Assembly: GCA_016931875.1 (NCBI GenBank) | Contig: JAFGDX010000365.1 | Span: forward strand, 1-7,656 | Source: Prolixibacteraceae bacterium | GTDB lineage: Bacteria > Bacteroidota > Bacteroidia > Bacteroidales > Prolixibacteraceae | Reading direction: 5' to 3' | Length of the DNA stretch: 7,656 nt | Shown here: in pieces, positions 1 to 5,857 of the stretch | How the letters are laid out: every line of letters begins with the position of its first letter | Numbering within the stretch: the first letter of the stretch is position 1 | The notes under the pieces: generated by a model | Database searches by the model: none | Told to the model about the DNA's origin: nothing | The model's input: only the letters and a program-made list of their open reading frames with translations | Translations under genes and position numbers: made by a program

Positions 1-1018
1 GCTGCATTTCATTTTCAACCAGATAATACTGGTGTGGAATTGTTTCAATGGTGTTGCGTTTTTTCACTGTGGGTTGAGCCGTTTCCGTATCGCCAAAAAG
101 TGTTCCCTGCATAGCGGTTTCAGGTTTTACAGCTTCGTCGAGGTTTAAACGTCCGGCAATGGTTTTGAATTCCAAATCTTCAAAAATGGCTTTGAGCACC
201 TCTTTGTTGATTTCATCGCGGGTGAGTTTTTCCTTTTCAAAATCAATGGGTACATCCTGAATAATCACTGCCAGCTTTCGCGACAACCTGACCTGTTCTT
301 CATAATTTACCAGGTTTTCTTTCTGTTTTCCTTTGAGTTGGTCAATGTTCCGGTAAATCCCATCGATGCTCCCAAATTCGCTGATCAGCTTTTCAGCGGT
401 TTTGGGCCCGATTCCGGGGCAGCCAGGAATATTATCGGCGCTGTCGCCCATCAAACCCAAAATATCAATTACCTGTTCCGGGTTTTCAATGCCAAAATTT
501 TCGTTTACTTCTTTCTTTCCCCAAACTTCGGCAACTCCGCCTGATTTAGCAGGTTTAAACATCAACACATGGTCAGAAACCAACTGTGCATAATCCTTGT
601 CGGGCGTCATCATGTAGGTGGTAAACCCTTCTTTTTCGGCTTTTCGAGCCAGTGTTCCTATCACATCGTCGGCTTCAAAACCTTCTTTTTCAATAATTGG
701 AATATTAAATGCTTCAATAATATTCCGAATATACGGAATTGATTTTCGCAAATCTTCAGGCATTTCCTCGCGGTTTGCCTTGTATTCAGGAAACATTTTA
801 TGCCGGAAAGTGGGTGCGGAAACATCAAAAACAACACCAATATAACTCGGATTTTCTGCTTCGAGCAATTGTATCAGGGTATTTGTAAAACCATACATGG
901 CAGAAGTATTTACTCCTTTTGAATTGAATCGCGGATTCCGGATAAATGCAAAATAGCTGCGGTAGATTAATGCGTATGCATCGAGCAGGAATAATTTTTT
1001 AGAATTTTTATCGGTCAT
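1..1018 (-). CDS. polA: DNA polymerase I, N-terminal part (5'-3' exonuclease domain); C-terminus outside window
   Basis: Replication and repair polymerase; the visible part is the 5' nuclease that removes RNA primers and flaps. Reading from the ATG at 1018 gives 339 residues before the window edge. Motifs seen are LLDAYALIYR (residues 11-20, first metal-binding Asp at 13), FD at 64-65, YKANR at 79-83, EADD at 115-118, TPDKD at 138-142, GDSADNIPG at 191-199 and the helix-3-turn-helix GIGPKTA at 202-208. These are the acidic metal ligands and DNA-binding elements of the PolA/FEN family. A low-conservation linker with QGTLFGD (about 307-313) follows, and the sequence YYLVEN near the edge looks like the start of the 3'-5' exonuclease-like domain. 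The polymerase domain is not visible, so an intact full-length gene is assumed. The start lies 10 bases after the queD stop, suggesting co-transcription. Confidence 0.96.
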   Translation of the reverse strand, partial: MTDKNSKKLFLLDAYALIYRSYFAFIRNPRFNSKGVNTSAMYGFTNTLIQLLEAENPSYIGVVFDVSAPTFRHKMFPEYKANREEMPEDLRKSIPYIRNIIEAFNIPIIEKEGFEADDVIGTLARKAEKEGFTTYMMTPDKDYAQLVSDHVLMFKPAKSGGVAEVWGKKEVNENFGIENPEQVIDILGLMGDSADNIPGCPGIGPKTAEKLISEFGSIDGIYRNIDQLKGKQKENLVNYEEQVRLSRKLAVIIQDVPIDFEKEKLTRDEINKEVLKAIFEDLEFKTIAGRLNLDEAVKPETAMQGTLFGDTETAQPTVKKRNTIETIPHQYYLVENEMQ

Positions 1019-1028
1019 GTTTTTTATT

Positions 1029-1478
1029 TTACTCATTATCGGAAGCAAACCACTCGGCAAACGAAGTTACGGTTTCGTATAAACGTATGCTAAATAATGA
1101 AACATCTGAAGGCAAATGTTGTTGAAGAATTTTGGCAATATACGTTACAATATTTTCAGAAGTAGGCTGAAAATCAACAATAATAAGCCGGTTGGTTGTT
1201 TTTTTCAGCAGTTCAATTTGTTTTTCGGGAACCAGGCTGTTCACCATAAATGCATGATCAAAACGGTTGACAACCTGCGTTTTTACAATATTTTTCAGAT
1301 CGGCAAAATCGAGTACCATGCCGTCTTTCGGATGCCCGGGCTGCCTGCGCGGTTCACCAATAAGTGTCACTTCCAGGTTGTAGGAATGCCCGTGAATATT
1401 CCGGCACAATCCGTCGTACTCAAACAGTGTGTGCGCCATTTCAAAATGAAATCGTTTGGTTACCCTGATTTTTGGCAT
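1029..1478 (-). CDS. queD: 6-carboxy-5,6,7,8-tetrahydropterin synthase / 6-pyruvoyl-tetrahydropterin synthase family
   Basis: Cytoplasmic zinc enzyme of the PTPS/QueD family. In bacteria it usually converts dihydroneopterin triphosphate to 6-carboxytetrahydropterin in the queuosine/7-deazaguanine pathway. With the ATG at 1478 the protein has 149 residues. Seen are zinc ligands H16, H29 and H31 (FEMAH and HGH), catalytic C25 in CRNIHGH, the Asp-His pair D74-H75 in RFDHAF, a PTSE motif at 105-108 and the pterin-anchoring glutamate E135 in YETVTSF. All catalytic residues expected for the family are present. The frame stays open upstream to an ATG at 1547 and a TTG at 1556, but those extra 23-26 residues precede the normal family start, so I chose 1478. 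No other queuosine genes are in view, so the specific reaction is inferred from the family. polA follows 10 bases downstream. Confidence 0.92.
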   Translation of the reverse strand: MPKIRVTKRFHFEMAHTLFEYDGLCRNIHGHSYNLEVTLIGEPRRQPGHPKDGMVLDFADLKNIVKTQVVNRFDHAFMVNSLVPEKQIELLKKTTNRLIIVDFQPTSENIVTYIAKILQQHLPSDVSLFSIRLYETVTSFAEWFASDNE

Positions 1479-1567
1479 AATAAAAAGCTGCTCTTTTTCA
1501 ATTTGTGAAAGTACAGTTTTTTGAGAAAACCGTTTAAAAATAGCCATTGAATTCAAAATAATTTCAC

Positions 1568-1599
1568 AAAAAAAATCCGGATCAAAAAACCCGGATTTT
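1568..1599 (-). terminator. Rho-independent terminator after the DUF4252-like gene
   Basis: On the minus strand a perfect 9-bp stem (AAAATCCGG paired with CCGGATTTT, plus-strand arms 1572-1580 and 1591-1599) encloses a 10-base loop. It runs into an uninterrupted tract of 8 T (1568-1575 as A on the plus strand). It lies 20 bases after the stop at 1620, so it should end the transcript arriving from the right. queD would then need its own promoter or read-through. On the plus strand the stem is followed only by TTTT and then mixed sequence, so minus-strand use is favoured. Confidence 0.85.
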
Positions 1600-1619
1600 A
1601 TATTGTATTATTGAAATGG

Positions 1620-2120
1620 CTAATCTTCGTCTGAAAAACTTTTCCCGGTTTCTTTCAAGCCATCCAAATCCTTCACAGTAAAATCGCCGTAAAACGAAAC
1701 CACAAACCGCATCTGGTTTTCTTCTTTATTGGTTAAAAACAGGTGGCATTCCGAGAATTTTTTCTTCCCGCCCAGTAACCAGATTTCAGCATCAGAATCG
1801 GCATCTTCATCCACGTATTTTTTATATTGCGGCGGAAGCATTTTAACGGCTCTCCGGGTAAATTCAGAACCGCTCAGTTCTCCCTTTTTCGGGTTGTACG
1901 ACATAAAGCGGATTTCATTCAAATCGCCGGTTACTTTCTCGTCATCATCATCGCCAAGTTCGATGTTAAAAGCATCCGTCATATTTTTACTAAACGAAAA
2001 ATTTGTAATCCCGTCTTTATTTGAAAAGGCATCGTACATTTTGTATGACTTGCTTTGTGCATTTGCAAGCTGAGTTGCAAAAACGACAACAGCAACAATT
2101 AAAATCCGGATTGTTTTCAT
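1620..2120 (-). CDS. Exported DUF4252-like protein of unknown function
   Basis: A 166-residue protein from the ATG at 2120. A second in-frame ATG at 2129 would add three residues, but MKTIRIL gives a standard signal-peptide n-region. The first 22 or so residues are a type I signal peptide: basic MKTIR, then a hydrophobic core, then ANA before Q. There is no lipobox cysteine. The mature part has a KMYDAFSNKDGITNFSFSK segment, an acidic GDDDDEK run, an IRFMSYNP strand, and a C-terminal part rich in beta-strand patterns. This arrangement resembles DUF4252, a Bacteroidota periplasmic family often encoded near ECF sigma or anti-sigma genes; that assignment is from memory of the family and is not certain. 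No such sigma gene is in this window. It lies 100 bases after the small membrane protein gene and is closed by the terminator at 1568-1599. Confidence 0.8.
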   Translation of the reverse strand: MKTIRILIVAVVVFATQLANAQSKSYKMYDAFSNKDGITNFSFSKNMTDAFNIELGDDDDEKVTGDLNEIRFMSYNPKKGELSGSEFTRRAVKMLPPQYKKYVDEDADSDAEIWLLGGKKKFSECHLFLTNKEENQMRFVVSFYGDFTVKDLDGLKETGKSFSDED

Positions 2121-2220
2121 GATATACATTTTTAAAACGGAGACGAAAAAGACCTTCTTTTATTACATTAAATTTCTGGTAACAGAAGTATAAAGATATT
2201 TTCGTTCCAACATCTTTGAA
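2121..2220 (-). promoter_or_regulatory. Gap upstream of the DUF4252-like gene, possible weak promoter
   Basis: The 100-base gap holds a minus-strand TATCTTTA (2191-2198), one base off the Bacteroidota -7 element TAnnTTTG, but no TTG at 19-21 bases upstream. A GGAAC (2204-2208) at 16-17 bases from a TTCTG stretch resembles an ECF -35 element, though the -10 part is unconvincing. A short hairpin TTCTG-TTAC-CAGAA also occurs, without a T tract. The gene may have its own promoter or be read from the operon upstream; the sequence does not decide. Confidence 0.25.
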
Positions 2221-2433
2221 TTATCGTTTTGTTCTGAATGATAAAATTAAGAGCGAGCCGGCAATAATAGCCACTGGCAAATTAGTCTGAAATATAAAAC
2301 CCCAGTCTATATTTCCCAAACCGTTTTTCCCCATTTCGTAACAAAAAGTTGTTCCCAGTCCCATCCATGTAATTCCAAAAGCGGAAATAATATAGATCCA
2401 TCTTTTCCTGTTATATGCAATACTTTCAACCAT
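2221..2433 (-). CDS. Small two-helix inner-membrane protein, unknown function
   Basis: A 70-residue protein. A basic start (NRKRW, residues 8-12) leads into a hydrophobic helix at about 13-31. A short loop rich in Gly, Asn and Asp (about 34-45) follows, then a second hydrophobic helix at about 46-66 and a basic tail FRTKR. By the positive-inside rule both ends should be cytoplasmic. I do not recognise a family. The ATG at 2433 lies only 7 bases after the TAG stop of the PspC gene, so translation is probably coupled and the protein likely belongs to the same module. It could act as a small partner of the PspC protein, but that is inference from position. Confidence 0.75.
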   Translation of the reverse strand: MVESIAYNRKRWIYIISAFGITWMGLGTTFCYEMGKNGLGNIDWGFIFQTNLPVAIIAGSLLILSFRTKR

Positions 2434-2440
2434 ATTTTTA

Positions 2441-4015
2441 CTATTCTGATAATTCTTTCATTGTCAAACCTTCCGGGGTCATTTCCCAGAATTTTTCAAT
2501 CATATCGCCATCCCAGGTATTGGATACATTTTCAATGTCGTGAATAATTTTAATCATTTCTTCACCCAGATAAACGGTTTTACCTTCCGGAACTTTCAAG
2601 GTAATATCCACCTCCTGGTCGCGCCATTTTCCGCCTTCTTTAATAAAGAAATAAGGATCGAACGTTAAAGTTGAATCCGATAGCTCGTAATTGTACACAA
2701 TTTGGCTGGTGGCTTCCTGCGCACTTTCGCGTGTTCTTCCGCGCGAGGTTTTTTTGATCAGAACTGAAAAATTATCCGTTCCTGCTTTTTCAATATCAAA
2801 GGTGGGTAATCCAAGCATCACTTCCTCGCCATTCATAACAACCACTTTGAAATTGTCAATCTCCCAGTCCATTTCCGCGTAATCATCATATTTGTCTTCC
2901 TCCAGTTGTAAATACAGGGTGTTGCAGCTGTCGCACGAAAGTACTTCGCTGTTCGAAATGGACGAGCGGCTTTTGTAGTTTCCTACCTGGCTTGCTGAAA
3001 CCACAATTAAAGAAACCAAAGCAATCAGCCACAATCCAACCATGCTTAACCCAACGGCCGTATTGTTTGACTTATATCTGAAAACCAGTTTTGTGCCGAT
3101 GTACAACATGGCCAGCATCGGAATTCCTGCCAGAAGGGCCACTGCAATCATCCCGAATGTAACTGTTCCGGGTTCAACAAAATGGTTCAGGAAGTTGGGT
3201 ACGTGAATTTCGGGTCCCCAAACCAGCGGCCAGCCTTCAACAAACGAATGGCCGATTATAAACGACGAAATAAGACCTAAAATGCCAAAGAAACCTGACA
3301 AAATAAGAACAACCCCGACAATAATTACAAAAACTTTCAAAATTACTTTCAAGACATTGTAAAATACATCGCCGGCTCCTTCCACTGACCTTTTGCCTTT
3401 TGAATACGTATCAGACTCTTTAAAACGTTTGTAGCTTTCCTTTACCTCTTTTACTTCTTCTTTTATTGATTTTTCGATGTTCTTAACGGTGGCTTCCTGT
3501 CCTCTCATTTCGAGGCGCTGAGCAGTGGTAACTGCCTTTGGTACAGCAATCCACAAAATGATATACGCAATCATAGCTGCCGGGAAGGTGACAAAAAACA
3601 GAATGGCGAAAATAATTCGCAGCACCACGGGATCCATGTTAAAATAGGCACCGAGCCCGCCGCAAACACCACCCAACACCCGGCTGTCGGGGTCGCGGTA
3701 AAGTCTTCTTTTTCTCTTGCTTTCCGATGAAACAGGTTCTTCTTCCCCTTCTTCTTCGGCGAAATCTTCGGGTGTTCCCATGGTTTCAACAACCTCATTC
3801 ACCCAGTCGAGTGTGACCACTTTTTTGTCGTCGCTTGATTTTTCGGTAAAAATTTCTGCTATTCTTGCTTCAATGTCTGATAAAATCTCTTTTCCTTCTT
3901 CACTGCTGCCAAAATGATTTTTCAGATTGATGAGGTATTTTTGAAGAACTTCGTAAGCATCCTCTTCAATATAAAAAACGGTGCCGCTGATATTTATTGT
4001 AAATGTCTTTTTCAT
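2441..4015 (-). CDS. PspC-domain multi-pass membrane protein (long Bacteroidota type)
   Basis: A 524-residue inner-membrane protein. Residues 1-95 form a cytoplasmic domain typical of Bacteroidota PspC proteins, beginning MKKTFTINISGTVFYIEEDA and containing a predicted helical EILSDIEARIAEIF segment and an acidic stretch EEEGEEE. The PspC domain spans about 103-160: RRLYRDPDSRVLGGVCGGL followed by the helix ending LWIAVPK. A charged, helical Lys/Glu-rich linker follows (about 175-210). Further membrane segments lie at about 221-252, 285-310 and 323-343. Residues 344-524 form a soluble, beta-rich C-terminal domain with a CDSC pair (C361, C364), probably periplasmic. In enterobacteria PspC is part of the phage-shock envelope-stress response; a similar role here is inferred. 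The gene sits between padR and the small membrane protein in one apparent operon. Confidence 0.9.
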   Translation of the reverse strand: MKKTFTINISGTVFYIEEDAYEVLQKYLINLKNHFGSSEEGKEILSDIEARIAEIFTEKSSDDKKVVTLDWVNEVVETMGTPEDFAEEEGEEEPVSSESKRKRRLYRDPDSRVLGGVCGGLGAYFNMDPVVLRIIFAILFFVTFPAAMIAYIILWIAVPKAVTTAQRLEMRGQEATVKNIEKSIKEEVKEVKESYKRFKESDTYSKGKRSVEGAGDVFYNVLKVILKVFVIIVGVVLILSGFFGILGLISSFIIGHSFVEGWPLVWGPEIHVPNFLNHFVEPGTVTFGMIAVALLAGIPMLAMLYIGTKLVFRYKSNNTAVGLSMVGLWLIALVSLIVVSASQVGNYKSRSSISNSEVLSCDSCNTLYLQLEEDKYDDYAEMDWEIDNFKVVVMNGEEVMLGLPTFDIEKAGTDNFSVLIKKTSRGRTRESAQEATSQIVYNYELSDSTLTFDPYFFIKEGGKWRDQEVDITLKVPEGKTVYLGEEMIKIIHDIENVSNTWDGDMIEKFWEMTPEGLTMKELSE

Positions 4016-4103
4016 TTCAGTTGTTTTTTGTTTTTAAGGAATGCAGTAATGGAAACTGCCTGTGTTGTTGAATATATTTTTTGGAATTTCAAATCTGCCA
4101 TTC
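4016..4103 (-). other. padR-pspC intercistronic gap with a small hairpin
   Basis: Eighty-eight bases separate the PadR stop from the PspC start. On the minus strand GCAGT-TTCCATT-ACTGC forms a 5-bp stem (plus-strand arms 4043-4047 and 4055-4059), followed by an A/C-rich, unstructured run to the ATG at 4015. There is no T tract and no TAnnTTTG element, so I read it as an internal mRNA spacer and not as a terminator or promoter. Confidence 0.35.
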
Positions 4104-4436
4104 TTAACTTCTGCTGTTTTTAATTTTTCCAACAGCATCAACCAATTCAATCCACGAGCCTTCCAGTTCTCCTAAAAACTTTCTGCCGCTATTGGTCAGT
4201 TCATAATATTTCCGGGGGGGCCCCTGGGTTGATTCTTCCCACTGGTATGCCAGTAATCCTGCGTTTTTCAGCCGGGTAAGCAGCGGGTACAAGGTTCCTT
4301 CCACCACAATCATTTTTGCTTCCTTCAGCGACTGAATGATATCGCTGGCATACAGAGGCTTTCCATCAAGGACGAGCAGAATACAATATTCCAGCACTCC
4401 TTTCCTCATCTGTGCCTTTGCATTTTCTATTTTCAT
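4104..4436 (-). CDS. PadR-family winged-helix transcriptional regulator
   Basis: A 110-residue DNA-binding protein. The PadR winged helix covers about residues 10-92. Seen are RKGVLEYCILLVL (helix 1), YASDIIQSLK (helix 2), and the recognition-helix region VVEGTLYPLLTRLKNAGLL (44-62). The wing is QWEESTQGPPRKYYELTNSG (65-84), with the family-typical GPPRKYY. A short C-terminal helix (about 86-105) should mediate dimerisation, and there is no extended C-terminal domain, so it is the short PadR subfamily. PadR proteins usually repress their own operon. Here the likely target is the palindrome at 5116-5156. The gene begins 64 bases after the stop of the repeat-protein gene, with no terminator or promoter seen between them. 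A run of seven C on the coding strand lies inside the GPPR codons. Confidence 0.93.
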   Translation of the reverse strand: MKIENAKAQMRKGVLEYCILLVLDGKPLYASDIIQSLKEAKMIVVEGTLYPLLTRLKNAGLLAYQWEESTQGPPRKYYELTNSGRKFLGELEGSWIELVDAVGKIKNSRS

Positions 4437-4500
4437 TTTAGCTTTCTTATATTTTTCTACTATCCGATTGTTTCTCTCTTTTCAGACCCTTCAACTCCTA

Positions 4501-4935
4501 TTAGCTGTTCCAAACTTCATCCGAAGTCATCCAGGCTTCCAGCTCGATTGGTTTTTCATCTGCATTTTCAGGTGAAAAAATCCGTTCATTTAACATCCAG
4601 TTTTCCAGCTCCAACCCATTTTCCGTTTCATTTTCCAGCTGAGCGGACGACATTCCAAAATAAAAATCTTTGGTCATCCACTCCTCCAGGCTTAGTTGCT
4701 TGTCATTTTCCTGAACCAGGTTAAACCTAAAAGTTGATTCCGAACCGGTTTCAGCCGGAAGCTCAGCTTTGTTTTCAGTTTCCATCAATGCAATTGCAAT
4801 TTCGTTAAAACTACTGTGAGTTAATAATTTTTTCCAAAATTCCTGTGCACTGACGGTAAAACTAATAAGAACAAAGCTGACAATCACTGCGGCTGACCTT
4901 AAAACTGCTTTCTGAACATTGTTTTTTGTTTTCAT
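4501..4935 (-). CDS. Small exported protein with three LxLExWM repeats, unknown function
   Basis: From the ATG at 4935 this encodes 144 residues. Residues 1-30 are a signal peptide: basic MKTKNNVQKAVLR, a hydrophobic core, then TVSA before QEF. There is no lipobox cysteine. The mature part is acidic and poor in recognisable domains. It carries three copies of a short motif: LSLEEWMTKDFYF (81-93), LELENWMLNERIF (108-120) and IELEAWMTSDEVW (130-142), with the Trp-Met pairs 27 and 22 residues apart. The frame is open to an ATG at 5019. The extra 28 residues would be Lys/Asn/Gln-rich and come from A/C-rich DNA that looks like leader, so the internal start is preferred. It is the first gene of the padR-pspC operon, which hints at an envelope-linked periplasmic or surface role. 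I recognise no characterised homologue. Confidence 0.8.
   Translation of the reverse strand: MKTKNNVQKAVLRSAAVIVSFVLISFTVSAQEFWKKLLTHSSFNEIAIALMETENKAELPAETGSESTFRFNLVQENDKQLSLEEWMTKDFYFGMSSAQLENETENGLELENWMLNERIFSPENADEKPIELEAWMTSDEVWNS
4510..4695 (-). repeat. Three coding repeats [LI]xLExWM-x5-[FW]
   Basis: Within the exported protein, three 13-residue units share a hydrophobic-x-Leu-Glu-x-Trp-Met core followed by five residues and an aromatic residue. Trp lies at 86, 113 and 135, with Met directly after each. The spacers are Glu- and Asn-rich and not conserved. The DNA copies have diverged, so this is an old protein repeat and not a recent duplication. Confidence 0.8.
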
Positions 4936-5098
4936 GGCTTTTGTTTTTGTTTTCTGTTTTCTGTTGTTTTCTTGCTTTATTGTTTTCAGGGATTTATTCC
5001 CTCTTGTTTTTTCTGTCATTAAGACGACACTCTTTTCGAAACGTTACAAAATAAAAAGAACTATTTTAAAAAAACTACTTTTTGTTACCCTGTTATTT
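4936..5098 (-). other. Probable 5' leader of the repeat-protein/padR/pspC mRNA
   Basis: If transcription starts about 7 bases after the -7 element, near 5098, the leader is about 160 bases to the ATG at 4935. It holds a hairpin AGGGA-ATAAA-TCCCT (plus-strand arms 4988-4992 and 4998-5002) and then about 45 bases made almost only of A and C with repeated AAACAGAAAAC. Such unstructured A-rich leaders are common before start codons in Bacteroidota, which do not rely on Shine-Dalgarno pairing. The same bases would encode the unlikely 28-residue extension from 5019. Confidence 0.45.
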
Positions 5099-5104
5099 GC
5101 ATTA

Positions 5105-5137
5105 CAAATATATGTAAAAATATTAGTACCATGCAAC
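5105..5137 (-). promoter_or_regulatory. Bacteroidota-type promoter for the repeat-protein/padR/pspC operon
   Basis: On the minus strand an exact -7 element TATATTTG (5105-5112, consensus TAnnTTTG) is preceded, after a 21-base spacer, by GTTG (5134-5137) as the -33 element. Element and spacing both fit the known primary sigma-factor promoter of Bacteroidetes. The predicted transcription start is near 5098. Confidence 0.65.
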
Positions 5138-5156
5138 ACATAGTACTATTATTTTT
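5116..5156. promoter_or_regulatory. 41-base imperfect palindrome over the promoter, candidate PadR operator
   Basis: Arms 5116-5133 and 5139-5156 are reverse complements at 16 of 18 positions, around a 5-base centre CAACA. The inner core is TAGTACCATG-CAACA-CATAGTACTA with one mismatch. The centre coincides with the -33 GTTG and the left arm ends 3 bases from the -7 element, so a bound dimer would block RNA polymerase. The inner ATG/CAT half-sites recall the ATGT/ACAT half-sites described for some PadR proteins. That PadR (4104-4436) binds here is inference from its place in the operon. Confidence 0.6.
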
Positions 5157-5857
5157 TGTATTATTTTTTTGAAATACATGCAACTAATTATAGAACAGAA
5201 CATTAACAGATAATTATTTTTTATTGATTTTTTAAAAAAATAGTGTTTAGGGTCAAAATCCAACAAACTAAAAAGCCATTACACCGGAATATATTTCAGT
5301 TAGAAATGCAACTATCTCGTATTTGGCATTCATTTTTGTTGTTGTTTTCGTGGCTGTTTTATGTTAATATCTTCTTAAAAGGTTGTTCAAAAGTCCCCTA
5401 AAACATTTAATAAAATTCCATTTAGGTGTTTGGCAGAAATAGCAAATATTATGATCTTCACCCCTATCAATAATAGGGGATTATACTTTTGATAGGCATA
5501 AAAAAGGGGGAAGTTGATTTTTAGTATATCTAATCATGAAGTTCATTGGTGTACAACAGAAATCAATTAAAAATTAACTTCTAATTAATATTTATAATAA
5601 ATAAAACCGTTTCATTTGCGGTGTAATAATTGCGTGCACAATGTTACGGAATGTAATTATTGCTTGACAAAGATTAAGAAAAGGAAAATGGGTAATTACA
5701 GCTTAGTGAACAAAACACAACCATGCATTAACAGCTTTTACCGTCAACAACAAACTTATTTGAATACCATTTATAATCCTGATTATTTACATTAAAGAAA
5801 GAAATTAGATGTACAATAAAGTATTCATTTATTTATTTTAATTCAAATCCAATCTTT
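5157..5857. other. AT-rich intergenic region ahead of the receptor gene, no convincing gene
   Basis: About 700 bases without a long ORF on either strand. It holds an AT-only palindrome near 5227-5241, a 31-codon hydrophobic ORF at 5306-5401 and a cluster of inverted repeats at 5394-5581. It also holds a possible receptor promoter: TTTG at 5759-5762 and, 21 bases on, TATTTACA (5784-5791), which matches the -7 consensus poorly. A TATAAT at 5772-5777 also lies there. A better -7 match, TACTTTTG (5484-5491), lacks a -33 partner. The start of the receptor transcript is therefore unresolved. Confidence 0.5.
5394..5581. other. Cluster of overlapping inverted repeats, candidate structured leader or operator region
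   Basis: Several exclusive pairings are visible. CCCCTAT (5461-5467) pairs with ATAGGGG (5473-5479). CCTATCAA (5463-5470) pairs with TTGATAGG (5489-5496). TCCCCTA (5394-5400) pairs with TAGGGGA (5474-5480). CCTAAA (5397-5402) pairs with TTTAGG (5421-5426). A 13-base arm 5510-5522 pairs with 5569-5581, with one G-U. ATGAA-G-TTCAT (5536-5546) is a near-perfect palindrome in that loop. No known riboswitch or RNA family is recognised. Confidence 0.3.

Noticed and set aside
338..845. Plus-strand ORFs of 68-75 codons
   Set aside because: They lie antisense inside polA, whose conserved motifs are plain on the minus strand; their translations show no domain or signal.
1116..1508. 130-codon plus-strand ORF
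   Set aside because: Antisense to queD, which carries all catalytic residues; a shadow frame.
1479..1568. Promoter for queD from minus-strand TTATTTTG or TATTTTTA
   Set aside because: Each misses a -7 base and neither has a TTG at 19-21 bases upstream.
1729..2073. 114-codon plus-strand ORF
   Set aside because: Antisense to the DUF4252-like gene, which has a clean signal peptide and a terminator in the right place.
3571..3798. 75-codon minus-strand ORF
   Set aside because: Alternate frame within the PspC gene across its PspC domain; composition is not protein-like.
4919..5143. 74-codon plus-strand Phe/Leu-rich ORF
   Set aside because: It is the complement of the A/C-rich leader and promoter of the opposite operon; the hydrophobic residues come from T-rich DNA.
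5379..5426. Insertion-sequence end: GGTTGTTCAAAAGTCCCC resembles transposon termini, with a TTTAGGG at 5246-5252 matching CCCTAAA at 5396-5402
   Set aside because: No transposase remnant, no target duplication, and the inverted match is only 7 bases; too weak to call.
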